NCBI GenBank assembly: GCA_018398805.1
Contig: JAGFBZ010000563.1
Span: 310,001-374,000 of the forward strand
Direction of reading: 5' to 3'
DNA from: Hirundichthys speculiger
Lineage: Eukaryota; Chordata; Actinopteri; Beloniformes; Exocoetidae
DNA: 64,000 nucleotides
Positions 22,060-34,638 of this stretch are shown here, in pieces (within the stretch, counting starts at the first letter, position 1; each line of letters starts with the position of its first letter). The position numbers and the translations under genes are program-made. The notes beneath the pieces are model-generated. The model ran no database searches, was not told where the DNA came from, and worked only from the letters and a program-made list of their open reading frames with translations.

Positions 22060-22960
22060 AAGTTAGGCTCTATACTGTTGGTTTCCAGAGAGGAGAGTCT
22101 GCTGTAAGGTGCTTCTAGCTACATTTATCCTCAAAAGCAGGAATAGTGTTGACTCCACAAATCAGAACAAAGAGGCAGTGATTTGGTTATGGCAGTATTG
22201 GTTATACTCATTTAATAAGATTAATTTGACTCCCTGAGGAAAAAAAACAAAAACAGAAAATGACTTGCCAGATGGCCCCACAGCAAAAAGGTTCCTGGTT
22301 CGAACCTCAGCAAGGGCCTTTCTGTGTGGAGTTTGCATGTTCTCCCCGTGCTTGCGTGGGTTTTCTCCAGATACTCCGGCTTCTTCCCACAGTCCAAAGA
22401 CAAGCATGTCAGGTTGATTGGTGGTTCTAAATTGCCCGTAGGAGTGATTGTGAGCTTGCATGGTTGTTTGTCTACATGTGGCCCTGTGATGGACTGGCGA
22501 CCTGTCCAGGGTGGACCCCTGCCCTTTGCCTGAAGAGGATGGATGGATGGATGGATGGATGGATGGATGGACGGATGGATGGACTTGCCAGATGTAGATT
22601 CAAATAAAACAAATATTTAAAACAAACACACAAAAAAGCATTTGCTCCAAAAGTGAGACTGTTTATTCACACGACGACAGCTGTAATGAATTTGAATCAA
22701 ATTGTCAATATAGTAACAATTATGAAATGATGTTGATGATGATGAAAAGCTTGCTTACAGGAGACTAATATTTAGCATGAAATGAAAATGCAACTCATCC
22801 TGACCTTAGGGAGCTTAAAGGGAGTTTTGAGTTCACTGCAGCTGTTTAGTTTATCATTTTGCTCCGCTCTCATGGCCTCGTTTTCAGTTGCAGCAGACAG
22901 CTGTTGTCAGCTGTCTCCAGCAAAGATGCAAGAGATGTATGCTACCAACTAAGTATTGAC
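22060..22960. repeat. interspersed repeat, copy 2, split by a SINE
   Basis: Similar to 17640-18005 on both sides of the nested SINE. The 3' block 22800-22955 is the clearest match (CAGCAGACAGCTGTTGTCAG). Confidence 0.55.
22275..22581 (+). mobile_element. 5'-truncated tRNA-derived SINE with GGAT tail
   Basis: Contains a box-B-like GGTTCGAACC, then the common fish core (TGGAGTTTGCATGTTCTCCC, ATGGACTGGCGACCTGTCCA) and a (GGAT)n tail at 22537-22581. Flanked by the 13-bp direct repeat GACTTGCCAGATG (22262-22274 and 22582-22594), a target site duplication. The tRNA-like head is mostly missing. Confidence 0.88.
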
Positions 22961-23672
22961 ATTGGCATTGCATTCTTATTACATCACATCTGCCTGTTCA
23001 ATCCTTTTTGAACTCCCGTTAAAGAGTTTTAGAGAATACAACAATGTCAAGATTTCCTCTTTTTTCCATCTACCAGAGGAGCAAGTTTATATAGAAATGC
23101 AGTTCCACCAGGAAATTGATGCTTATTGGCTTAATAATTTTGAACCAAAGCATTCTGAGAAATGTGTTCAGTGATTCAGTAAAATTATTCCACTGCAGAC
23201 ATGGGAAAGTAACCGGTTTGGAAACAGCCGGTGCTTCATCAGAGCCTGCTGCTATGAGAGATGCTTATCCTGTCACAGCATGAGTTATTACAAAATGACA
23301 GACCATGCTTTCTTTTAGAAATGTATGTACATAGGAAAGTGGCCAACTTCCCTGGAAATAAAATTAGCATCAGAGTTTAGTTCTGGGAAGTTGGGAAATA
23401 ACGGCAAGTCAAACCAATATAATCTTAAAGAATGTAGCTCAAGGGCAGAGTTCTGCAAAGTAAATATATGCTTTTATTAGATCTTTACTTTTGTTTATGC
23501 TGATTAAATAACAGAAACAAAGGCAATCCATACTGGGGGGAAGTATTTAGTGTAAATCGCAGACTGTTTAAAAAATGGAAATAGGAAGGCCTTACGAAGG
23601 CCATAAAGGCTTAAGCTCATCTTTCAGCCATTAACACTGTGATATTTGGACTGGTGGCCAAATTTAACTGTG

Positions 23673-23724
23673 GATTTGATGAAGGCACATCCATGCTGGT
23701 GCATGAATGTGCCTTCGTCAAATC
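23673..23724. repeat. 24-bp inverted repeat with 4-nt loop
   Basis: Arms 23673-23696 and 23701-23724 pair at 22 of 24 positions, plus one G-T wobble, around loop TGGT. A further ATCCATGCA direct repeat follows. Function unknown. Confidence 0.85.
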
Positions 23725-23864
23725 ACATCCATGCACTAGCATCCATGCATTAGCGTTGATGTGCCTCACCTGTGTCACAAAGTAGACATTTCCATAAATG
23801 TTAAAGTCTTAATGCATAAATAAAAAACAAGCTTTAAGACAGCAAAGCAAGCCTAACTCATGAT

Positions 23865-24130
23865 GCTCCCTCCACCATACTTCACTGCTGGGATGATATT
23901 CTGACATAGCTGCTTTCTTTTCGCACCCTACAGAGGTTGTGCCATGTTCCCGAACAGTTCAACTTTTGTTAGTGCAACTGCTTAATTTATGTTCTTCCAT
24001 GGACACTCTGCCTGTTGACTATGTTCACAATGATCCAGTGATGTCTTCAAGTCCTGAGTCTTGGTCTGAAATCCAACTATAGAGATCAAATGTGTTTTTG
24101 AAGCCTTTATTTCTGTTGAACAGTTGGACT
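23865..24130 (-). pseudogene. possible Tc1-like transposase relic
   Basis: The minus strand of CTCCCTCCACCATACTTCAC corresponds to the Tc1 VKYGGGS block. The rest is too decayed to follow. Confidence 0.4.
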
Positions 24131-24139
24131 TTTTTAACC

Positions 24140-26900
24140 TCGGATCATGGCCCTAGCTTCAAAGTCATTTCATGAACTGAACTCCAGGTATGCACGTACT
24201 TTTCCTTGTTACTGTGTCTCCCGTAACTTCCCAGAGTTCCCCTCCCCCATCTCTGTTTTGCTTCACAGCTTTGGCAGGTGCAGACATCTGAGAGTCTTGG
24301 TGTTGCCTCCTTCTCAAACTGTGGTGTGAGGGGTTCACCAAGGCTTCAAATTCCTTGGGAAACACTCTGGGAAAGGGGGGGGGGGGCTTTGGTACACAGG
24401 ATGTGACACTGCAAGCCAATAAAGTGTTTTCTACGTAAGCAAACTTAACTGAGTTGGTGATCATAGTTACATGTTAAACAAATTAATATTTCCATTACAT
24501 TTATTCAAGAAGTCTCACACGTTAAGCCACAGAGGCTGTGATATGCTGGAGTGGAAAAAACCTCTCCCTACAGGTCAGCTCCCCTGTGGGTGGAAGAGAT
24601 TGGAGTCAGCTAATGTGACCCTGCAGGTGGACATGACCAGTAAGAGAAGAAGTGGACATGTTACTGAGAGTAAGTAATTTGAACTGAGTTGTTTTGTCAG
24701 AGGAGGGCAGGTTGACTGAGTCTAACAGAAGAGAAACAGCTGGTGCAAATTAGATTTTCTGCTTAGTGTTTTGCAGACGCATGCATCTTAATCTGCTTGG
24801 GTTCAGACATGAAATGAAAATCATCAAATAAAAAAAAAAATGCTGTCACTGTTACAGCAAAGTCCCAAGACTGCAAACAATGTTACTGCATTTGTGTAGA
24901 TGTTGACGTATCAGAATGTCCTTGGAGCCACGCAGCTACTTTAGCACCAGCTTGGTTATTTGTGGTTACTCATGCACATCCCAGAGCCAGCTCCCATGCT
25001 TTTTGTTTAATAAAAATCCCTGTCAGCATCTTTCAGCTGTATTGGTCAACACATGAAAGTGTGCTATGTCTGTGGATCTAAATTCAGCTCAGAGAGCTTC
25101 CAGGAACTGCCAAAGCACATCAGCCACAAATGCTGTTTGGCAGTTGATGACAGGTGTCGTGACAGTGGCATGAACGGTGCAGAAAGTGAGAAAAGAGGGA
25201 TATGCTGTGACTGAGCTTTTGCATGTGTGAAAAGTGAGCTGTGTGTGATGCTGTCTGTTTTCTTACGTGCACGGGTGTGTGTTGTATTGTGACTCCATCT
25301 GTAGTTTTGAATGTGAATGTTGCAAGCAGCATGTTTCATGGTTGTGTACGTCAAACATCCACGGATTTATTTTCAGTTCTAAAAACTGCATGTTGCACAG
25401 CTTTGCAAGTTGAGTATTTTGTATCCACAGCAACAGAAATACACTCATAGTGAAGTGCAACAGCCACACTTCCTATGCCCTTGGATTTGACACCAGAGAT
25501 TTAGGGATTTAACTCTCTGCTATATCTGTCACTTGGAACCCGGAAGAGATCAGCACTTCACTTGACACCAAATCCATGGGGACCACTTCCATCTGCTCCT
25601 ACAGACTAGGATCATGTCTAACTCTGCTTGTCTGTTTGGCAAAAGAAAAGGAATTTAGAAAGAAAATTGAGCCAAGGTCTTAAATTGGTGATGTGCATAC
25701 TTAAGTGACTGGTCACATTTGCCAAAAAGCTGTCAGAGGTTATAAAATATACCAAATAAAATTGTGTTAGATGTAGCTGAAACAGGGCTCTGCAGATTGA
25801 GGAATGGCCTTGTTGGTCAGCTAATTTGCCAGTAAGTGGTTTTAATAAAAATGTATATGTTCAAGAACACTCTGCTACATAATCTATCAAAAACACGTAT
25901 AGATAATTACACAAGACTCATACCCAGTAGTCCATAAAATTCATTTTACTGAGTTTATTAAGCAGAAATGGCGAGACTGGGATAATTTGGTTTTTCTTTG
26001 TCATGGTTTTTGACGCCAAGGCAAGGCAGTTGCTTTCCTATTGTCACTTGTGATGCTTAACAAAGGAGATGTCTAATGTCTCCTTTGCGTACAAGTTGTT
26101 GAGTCATCTCTTCTCATTCAACGGTCACCTTAGCTCCTTCAATGTCTCTACCAATCTCTTCCTCTTTTTATCATTTGCATTTGATAAACTGTGAAAGTGA
26201 TGCACTTTTGCCTCCAGGATTGGTAGTTTATGGACAGCTGGCTCTGTCACCTACCCACCTACCGTGGCAACACGGCGGCTGAAAGGACTGAGGAGGAGGT
26301 CATTAAAATTCCAGCCTCCAAGTTTTACCCCAGAACCCCCGCTGGTGGAAACGCACCTATTTTGGATAGGTCAGAAAAGCTATCAACTCGACAGTTGGAA
26401 CGGGAATGATTTTTCTGCATGCTAATTCATAACAGCTTCCATTTGCGCATTTAAGCCTTGATCTGGACTGACTTAATAGTTGTAAAACAACTACTGTGGC
26501 TCATTGGTATGGTCTTAAAACATAAACATCCAGGCCTGTAGAGGGCACTTTGAGACTAGTAGAATAAGGAAATGGATGCTGACTTGATTGGGGAATATAC
26601 GGCGAGAAAAATTCAGATCCACTAATTTGACTGTTTTGTTTAATCCCATCCCAGGTCTGCTATAATAAATATCAATTTTTTGGTAAACTAAATTGTTGGG
26701 TTAACTATCAATAAACTGAAGAAGAGTTATAATCATTATATTCTGTGTTGTGAAAAGAACAACTTACCACATTTTAAAACTGTGTTGTTGTAATGTTCCC
26801 AATGGCACTACGGGGCACTTAAAGGGAATTCACCATCTATATATTTCTGTAAAAGAAGATAACCGAGATGCATATCTAATGATTTGTACATAGTTTTAAT
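24140..26900. other. intergenic; no gene supported
   Basis: A short plus-strand frame at 24540-24677 (LPTGQLPCGWKRLE) faintly resembles a WW- or MBD-like motif but lacks supporting context. A 12-nt G run lies at about 24376. Otherwise only small random ORFs. Confidence 0.4.
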
Positions 26901-26929
26901 GGTGATATTTGTAACAGACAATGGGACTC

Positions 26930-27520
26930 ATTCATGAAACATGAGCAGAATGGATTTGTGTGTAAACTGTGAGCAGAGTGAAATTTACGCATGTTTTGAC
27001 ATTCATGAAAATGTTTGTAGTTCAGAAGTCTTTGTAGCTATGAACAAAATCTCCTCCTACCTCTGACCAGCTAGTGTAAATGAGGGGCACCCATAAATAT
27101 AGCAGTCAGTGTTGGACTTCACAACATTAATGCTTATATAGACTGTTAATCTCACAATGTACATGTGTTTTAAACATGATGCTATATCTGAAGCTTAACA
27201 CATGTATCTTAATCAGTGGGCATTTTCCATATTTACACTTCAAATTGTGTTTCTTGAAGTGTTGGTGGGTGATTAAATGAACTTGATCTGCTGACGGACA
27301 TTCATGCAGCGGCTTTTTTGGCTGGATTTGGTAGATTACGAGTTAAACTGAAGGTTTTGAAGATCACATGAATATCCTGGTTGTCTGCACTTTTAGACCT
27401 CTTTACAACCTCACCCAGGGTGACCGTGTATAGTAATTAATGAGCTTTGTGAGCGCGCTCCCCACCTGTAAGCATTTGGCATTCATTAATTTACACATTC
27501 TTACAAAAATTAACTTCACT
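26930..27520. repeat. possible Harbinger-like non-autonomous element
   Basis: GGGACTCATTCATGAAACAT at the left resembles the start of a common fish element, and 27480-27510 (CATTCATTAATTTACAC) is loosely inverse. No terminal repeats could be confirmed. Confidence 0.35.
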
Positions 27521-28789
27521 TAAGTGATAATGTGAATTAATAAATAAAATTAGTGTGAATAAAATCATACTAATTTTACTTTGTAGGTATACAAAAGCTT
27601 GTTTATACAGGCATCTCCATTTGGTCACCACCACCATGTTATAAATCTGTAAAGGTCAACTTCAAAATGTTGCACAAACTGGTGTTAAAAGATGCAAAAG
27701 GAGAGTTCATAGTCTCTGCTCTGACACTTGCCTAAATTAAGGTAAATACCAGTTCTATGAAGTCCTTATGCAGTCCTTACAACCTAATAACAGACCTATG
27801 GTTGTTGTAACTGTAAAATGGTCCTTTAATTGACTTGATACAGCCTGTTTAATTGAAATAATATATTCTGTTTTATTCCATCCCATATTTCACTAAAAAA
27901 TTGATTAGTGTTGAAATTAGAAATAATGTATTATTAAAAAAGCAGAATAAACAACGAGAGGAACCACCACCACAAATCTGAAACACTCACAGCCGGGCGT
28001 GGTGGGAACATGCATGCAATTTTCATGAAAGGCTGAACGTTCATGGTTCCCTCAGGAAAAATCTTAATGACTTTTGCGACACCCTAAATTTTAATCTTTT
28101 ATTACAAGCAGGCTTTCACTTCACTGTTTTTTTTTCTTTTCCTTAATCAATATGACATACCAGGCTCCCTAACATCTATCATGAATCTTTGAGACTGCAT
28201 TTGAACTCCTTTGTTAGTTAATTTCAATGAAAACACGGATGATTTATGGATGGATTACAGTAAACTTCTTCACAATAGTTCTGAAAAATCTGAAAAAAAA
28301 AAAAAAACTAACAGGAGATTACTGAAATTATCATATTCCACCGAACCATCCTCAGGTTTACTTTTTGAAATTTAGCATGAACTAGCATAGTTAGCTCTGC
28401 AGAATCTTCAACAGCTTGTCGCTTTTGCCTCATTGAGACAAAACAAAGTTTTGCAGAGTCGAGACCTTCACTCAGGCAGCGATACTGGAATGCTGAAAAT
28501 GTACACACTTCCTCTCAGTGTAGCAGAGAGGGGGAAAAGGCTTGCTTGTGGAGCCAATTGTTCAGGACGTCTGCTAACAAGACAAACTGCAGTGTTGGCT
28601 CTTCAATCACTTGAGGAAATGTCTGTCCAGGCTACCCACCACTGAGAGGGCCAGAGTCTTCCTGCTATTGTGAAAAAAAAACTTAGTGCCTTAAAGTGCA
28701 TACTTTCTTTCCTTGTCGTCATAGAGATAAGGATGTCTCGTAAAGAATGTAACCAATAATGGTATTTGGTGGGGAACACTACAGCACTA

Positions 28790-29160
28790 CAGTCTTTGTG
28801 AATGTCTCTAATAACTTCACAAATACAGACTTTGGATTTTTATATCACTCTTCTTTGCAAACATGTTCCTTCAAAATGTGAGGGGATCTCCTGTGTACGG
28901 CTCTTTTTAGGTCATTCCATAGATTTTACATGGGATTGATTTCTGTGCTCTGACTGGACCACTACAAGATTTGGGTTTTCCTTTTTCTGAAGCTATGATA
29001 TCAGCTTTTTGACAGAGGGCAAGAAATATCTTAGTATTTTGCACCAATTAATTTTCTCATTTATCTTGATAATTGCCCTTGGCCTCACTGAAGACAAGCA
29101 GCCCCAAGTCATAGTGTTACTTCCACCATACTTCACTGTGAAGTACTTCCATAATAATGA
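28790..29160 (-). pseudogene. Tc1-like transposase relic
   Basis: The minus-strand frame reads FTVKYGGSNTMTWGCLSS (the VKHGGGSIMLWGCF motif), then INEKINWCKILRYFLPSVKK. Decayed downstream frames to about 28790 match the C-terminal half. Interrupted by stops. Confidence 0.75.
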
Positions 29161-29163
29161 CAA

Positions 29164-29275
29164 GCTGATGGTGATCCATTCATTTAAATCAGGTGTGTTG
29201 TGGCAGGGAAGCATCTAAGACATGCAGGACAACGGCCCTCAAGGACTAAATACAGGGAATAGTAGTCACATGCAA
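29164..29275. mobile_element. hAT-type MITE fragment
   Basis: GATGGTGATCCATTCATTTA, TCAGGTGTG and ACGGCCCTCAAGGACTA match the half-element also seen at 31075-31180. Confidence 0.55.
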
Positions 29276-29620
29276 GGATGATCAGTACCTGCCAGAATTT
29301 CCTGTGGTTCCTTCGGTGTTGCTCTTGGCCTGTTGGTAGCCTCCCTGATAGGTTTTGCCCTTGTCCTCTCATCAACTTCAGAGGGACATTCTGATCTTTG
29401 TGTACTACATTTTTTTTCCAATTGTTGATAATGGTTTTGGTAATGTTCCATGGTACATTAAGCGCCTTCTATATTCCTTTATATTCCTCTCCTGATTGGT
29501 ACTTTTCAACAAATAAATCTTGCAGTTTCTTTGGGAGCTCTTTCTACTCTCAAACATTGAAGCAAATGCAACAACTGCTGACCTTTCTTCAGTAAGAATC
29601 ACTGTAATGTATGCTATGGC
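29276..29620 (-). repeat. unassigned repeat with decayed minus-strand frames
   Basis: Two minus-strand frames (SGRLPTGQEQHRRNHRKFW and EYRRRLMYHGTLPKPLSTI) read like remnants of one longer frame next to the Tc1 relic. No family recognised. Confidence 0.35.
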
Positions 29621-29629
29621 GTATGCTAT

Positions 29630-30720
29630 TTACCTATAGACTTTTTTAAAACTTAAAATGTCCCATATTAAACATTATTTATTAATTTTAGTGTTAGTGT
29701 GTTACTTGGTAAATCCCATCACATTACATATATGACAGTTCTGAAATTTGTGTTCTTCTTATTTCTGTCTTTATATTTCAAAAATCTGGAATTTTGTAAG
29801 ATTGGATAAACCTTTTTCTATCCACTGCATTTGCATTTCAAATGCAGTGCTAAAAGTTCAAACCCAGACTTTTTATAATCCAAATATAACATAATATTTG
29901 TAACTGAGAAATGCCTATCCCCTAAATGTACAAGCACATATCTTGGAAAATGACATGTGTTACCACTTTTTAAACATTTAACAATTTAGTCAATATAGCA
30001 TCAGCTATTCAAGCATGTCTTGAAACATTGTTGTTGTTTCTAATATATTATCTTTTCTGAATGTGATGAGCCACCATGAAGCAAAATCAAAACTGTTTTC
30101 CTCTTATTTTATGAGTACAATAAAGTGTAATCAGTATCTTATACCTTTTTATTATCAGTTAAATAGCATCTAAAGTATAGGACTCAAAACAGAAGCGTAA
30201 TCTGGAACTGATTAAGCCTGTTTGGATTTCTTATCTGGGCAACATATCCTACAGGATGCATAAGGAGACTTTCAACAACCCCAACCCCAACATGTCAACG
30301 ACATATCCCCCAGGATACAGATATGAAGGTCTGCCAGATAAACATCCTGCTCAGAGTTAGAGAGCTCTGTCTCGGTTTCAGCTCATGGCTATTCAAACTG
30401 AATAATAACCAAAAAGCAGCACACTAAAAGCATTAAGACTGGAACAAAGCATTAGATGGTTCTGAAATGGCTTGTGATAAGTTATCTTAATCCTCTTGAA
30501 ATTGTAATAAATTATCTTACAAGCTGTTTTGTATAATGAAAAAAAAAATTATGCCAAATGATAAAAATATGGTCAGTTAAAAAGTCAAGTTCTTCGTTTG
30601 TTTGTGAATCTGGAGCAGTTTTGAGTTAAACTAATCCATTGCATTTATTTTGCAGTCTATCAGTCTAGGACTTTCTCACTATCTTGGCCATATCCAGACC
30701 CACATTCATCACAATCTACC
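29630..30720. other. intergenic; nothing recognised
   Basis: AT-rich sequence without ORFs of note. Contains one perfect 11-bp stem at 29823-29849. Confidence 0.45.
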
Positions 30721-30724
30721 TCTA

Positions 30725-31005
30725 TGAATTACTAGAATATGTGCTGTCTTTGTAGTGTGAAGAACGAGAATCATACAGATGTGGGTACTTCCTCATTTCT
30801 TTGATGACGCACTCTTTTCTACGCAGATGTAGAATTGACCAATTAGAGGCCTCCTTTCTCTCCTCTCTGCGACACTCTCTACGGCACTGTCTGCGTACAC
30901 ATACAATTCTGGGGAGGTGCACCAGAGTGTCTGCGTAGGGTGTGGGGGCATCTCTGCGTCGTCACCTACGCAGATGACCTGATTTCCAAGTATAAATCAG
31001 GCTTT
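30725..31005. repeat. probable DNA-transposon fragment
   Basis: Repeated CTACGCAGATG/CTGCGTA motifs in both orientations (30821, 30894, 30931, 30966) and the end GTATAAATCAGGCTTTA suggest a MITE. Boundaries unclear. Confidence 0.4.
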
Positions 31006-31014
31006 AGAAGTTTC

Positions 31015-31180
31015 CCTGCTTTAGCACACCTGATTCAATGAATGGCCCGTTAAAGGTCTTGTGTAGACCTTGATGACAAGCTGATGGTAACCCATTCATT
31101 TGAATCAGGTGTGTTCTGGTAGAAAAACATCTAAGACATGCTGGACAGCGGCCCTCAAGAACTAGGACTGCCCACCCCTG
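31015..31180. mobile_element. hAT-type MITE
   Basis: Internal inverted blocks ACACCTGATTCAATGAATGG and CCATTCATTTGAATCAGGTG. The right terminus GACTGCCCACCCCTG is the inverse of the 14367 left end. The left terminus is eroded. Confidence 0.65.
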
Positions 31181-31716
31181 GTCTAGGAGGACTATGATGT
31201 AATTTCCAAACAATTTCAAATCCATCATCCTGTGGCAAGTAAGTGCGCTTGAAAGTGAAGTGGGGGGGAAAAAGACATTTGTTCAAGTTTTTAAGTTCAC
31301 ATCAAGGTCAAACTACGCAATACTTTGAGATATTACAGAAAACCTCAAGAGCTACTTCTTATACTCCATAACCAACAGCTGACGTATTAAATATTAAAGT
31401 GTATGACAGCACAGTCAGAAGATGCTGAACAAATATGTCTAAAGGGTTGCCAGGGACAAGCCCTACCACAAGATTTCTGGAACAATGCCATTTGGAGATA
31501 CATTTTGAGATGTTTGGCTCAAATCCATAGAGCCACATTTGGTGAAAATTAGTTTGTAAATCAGCACGCATGCCTTGCACCAGTCAATCCAGAACACGGT
31601 GGTGGAAGGGTGATGATTTGAGTTTGTGTTGCTGAATGAGAAAGCGTAGGGTGTCTGTGGTGTTGCCACTCTTCCTCAGATATGACATTAACTGTGGCCA
31701 TGTTGAAAAGCACATA

Positions 31717-32207
31717 CCATATTTTCTGGACTATAAGCCGCACCTGAATATAAGCTGCACCCATTAAAATATAAACAAAATATATATTTTGTCACATATA
31801 AGCCGCACCGGACTATAAGCCGCCGGTATCCAGGCTAAGAAAGAAGATATTTACATCAAAAGATTTTGTACCATAAGTGTTTATTCATATACCTGAACTG
31901 ATTTTTCCTCCTCCTGTGTACTGAAACCACCCCACACAGCAAAGACATCCGGAACGGACCCGCGAAATGGACCAGTATCAGAGTCCACTTGCAGTCAGTG
32001 CCGGATCCGCTTTGGAGCCAGATCACAGACCTGCTGGCTCCACGCTGTGTCCAGTCCGCATCTGCGATTAAAACCTTACCTCTGCGGCGGGTCCGCTCAG
32101 AACCCTGAAATCCACTGGGGAACCAACAAACTGACTGGAAAATCTGATAAATCCAGGTGTGTCCGAGTAGCCACAATGGTCAGACACACCTGAATTAACC
32201 AGTTTGT

Positions 32208-32247
<40 letters not shown>

Positions 32248-32475
32248 GTATTGATGCTCACAAATTAATGTAGAGTAGCATAGCCAACATAGGCTACTTA
32301 ACAAAAAAAAGAATAGCCTTTAACAACTTGGTTTGTTTTTTGGTTTTTGCACGTCCTGCTAGAGCGCCGCCTGAGGGCTGAAGAAAAATTCATAAAAAAA
32401 AAGCTGCATCTCTGTATAAGCCTCATGGTTTAAAGCATGGGACAAAAGTGGAGGCTTATAGTCTGGAAAATATGG
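31717..32475. mobile_element. TA-flanked non-autonomous element with 23-bp TIRs
   Basis: Left end CCATATTTTCTGGACTATAA and right end TTATAGTCTGGAAAATATGG are inverted with two mismatches. TA dinucleotides flank at 31715-31716 and 32476-32477. The subterminal TATAAGCCGCACC motif is repeated. The interior has a (TAA)n run at about 32209-32247 and no transposase. Confidence 0.8.
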
Positions 32476-32639
32476 TAACTGGAATAAAGTACTGCCACCA
32501 AAAGTCAAGACTGCGTTCTGAATAAGAGAATATATTATGGAAGGGTTGTTTCAGGCATGAGATCATACAGCAACATTCAACAACTATGCCACTGATGACC
32601 CATACTGTATAAATGCATAATTCCACTCTTAGTCTGAAG

Positions 32640-33560
32640 TTCCGTTTATTTGTATAGCACCAATTGACCAAGAATTTAATTAAAATGCATTTTACAAAAT
32701 TCAGTGCTAGTCCAGTTAAATACAGTTATGACCCAGTTATGTTCCTCTTACATGTCATTCATTATAATCTATTCAACATCCAGTTTATTCAGAGTCATTC
32801 CAATCAATTTCAATTGTACTCAGATGATGGAAGTTTCTTAATATAAACAGCTTAGCAAAGGATACCAACTAAATCCATTCAATCCAAGTCCCTATCCCAA
32901 ACATGCATGGGGCAGTGGGTGACAGCAATGAAGGAAAAGAAAAAAAAATCCCTTTTACCAGAAAAGAGACTTCCAGCAAAACCAGTCTCGGGAAGGGCAG
33001 CCATCTGCCTTGACCAGATGAGGGGTGAGGGGACAGGAAAGTGACACCAACAATCACACAGACATTAGGCAAGAAATACAGGCAATGAAACAAAGAAAAA
33101 GTGTTAAAAACAAAATAAAAAGAGTTCATGACAGCAATAATTTCTGAGGAGGAAAGTGCCCTGTGCGTCATGGGAGATCCACCAGCAGTGTAGGCCGAAA
33201 GTGTCATAACTAAAGGAACGGCTCAAGGTTACCAGAGCCATCCCTAACGCTAAGCGCTGTCAAAAGGGTAAGTTATTAGCCATTCCTAAAGTAGATAAGG
33301 TGTTTGCCTCCAGAGCCCAAAGAGGGAGCTGGTTCCACAACAGACAAGCTTGATTGCTGAAGGCTCTGCCTCCTATTATAGTTTTGGAAACTAATATGAA
33401 AATATTTGGTCGCAGAGGGCGTTTTCACAGTGGCACCATTTAGTTCAGCCCAAAGGAGCTCCAGACATGAGTGCAGTTCACTTGGGTCAGTATGAACACA
33501 GCAACCACACACCAAAACTGTCGTACAGAGACCACCTCTTCAGTGATGTCATTCATTTGT
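32640..33560. repeat. fish interspersed repeat, non-coding
   Basis: GTTTATTTGTATAGCACCA, CCATCTGCCTTGACCAG and GAGCTGGTTCCACAACAGAC are phrases of a very common fish repeat. Related segments occur at 51890-52000 and 54060-55640. Confidence 0.55.
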
Positions 33561-33889
33561 GGTATACCAGCTCTGCAACATCCATCAAACCCAGCTTCAG
33601 TGTGTATTCCACATGTTTGAGATTAAAAAAAAAAGTATTTTGTAGTCAGCTAAGCAGTGCATTGTAAGAGCTGTGAAAGGGCATATCAGTAAATATGGCA
33701 AACAAATGCCGAAACGCACCGTTGTTGTCACATGATACCCTGCAGCTCTTCACCTTGGGCCGGTTGACATGGAAACATGTCGCTTAGTCAAGGCTGATAT
33801 TGACCGATGACAGCAGAGAACATTGTCAAACAGCTAATGGAGTGGCGTTTGGACAAGAATTCAAACAACATTTGTGAACACAAGTTGAA

Positions 33890-34390
33890 CCAACTGGAGA
33901 ATGTAACCGTTCTGCAGAGGGGGAAAGAGAACCCAAGAGCAGGAGTCCCAAAAACACAAAAGGGTTTATTCACAAAAATCCAAAAATCTCAGAATCCAAA
34001 AATATGAAAATATAAAATACAAAAAATCCCAAAGTCCCAGAAACATGAGAAGAAAAAAACCCAAAAACACAAACTTAACTGAATGTCCAAACCCGGAGAG
34101 ATGAAAAGGATGACGAGAGGGGAACAGGCAGAACACCAAACCCATAAATGCCACGAAGACTAAATGGACCCACGCAGACCAGGGAAAAGACAGGACTTAA
34201 ATACACAGAGGAACAAACGAGAGGCAGGTGCAGGGAATCAAGGTAACAAGAGGGAGGAAGCAAAGCAGAAAACAATGAAGACAAGACAGACCCTTCAAAG
34301 TAAAACAGGAACCATTAAAGACAGGGAAAGATGCCAACTTGATACAGACATACACACGGCGCTGCCATGGCCGACCAGGCCATGACAACA
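33890..34390. repeat. A-rich interspersed repeat
   Basis: Strand-biased A-rich sequence (AACCCAAGAGCAGGAGTCCC to CCAGGCCATGACA). Part resembles 50340-50530, including GGCCATGACAAAC. Family unknown. Confidence 0.4.
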
Positions 34391-34638
34391 GTGTAATCTG
34401 GTGTACACTGGGGAAAAAAAAATATGTAAAAATGATGACAAGTTACAGCGGAGCTTGGTCCTAATGTTCATCATATGTATGTCTCTGAGACATGTACCTC
34501 CTTTGGTGGTGGTCCAGAAGACATGGACTGCAAGAGGATTAAATTCAGACAGCAAATAAAGGCCTGGCAGGTCATCAACTGACTGATTTATGGGAAGATC
34601 ATGATTTGCATTGTCCAAGGCTGAAAAATCAATTTATG

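Noticed and set aside
21865..22107. Long His-Thr or Cys-Val repeat ORFs
   Set aside because: Translations of the (CA)n microsatellite on either strand.
22537..22581. CRISPR-like or regulatory tandem repeat (GGAT)n
   Set aside because: It is the 3' tail of a SINE bounded by a target site duplication.
24471..24677. Short ORF with LPCGWKRLE, resembling a WW/MBD motif
   Set aside because: Only a handful of matching residues, no continuing domain and no convincing neighbouring exon.
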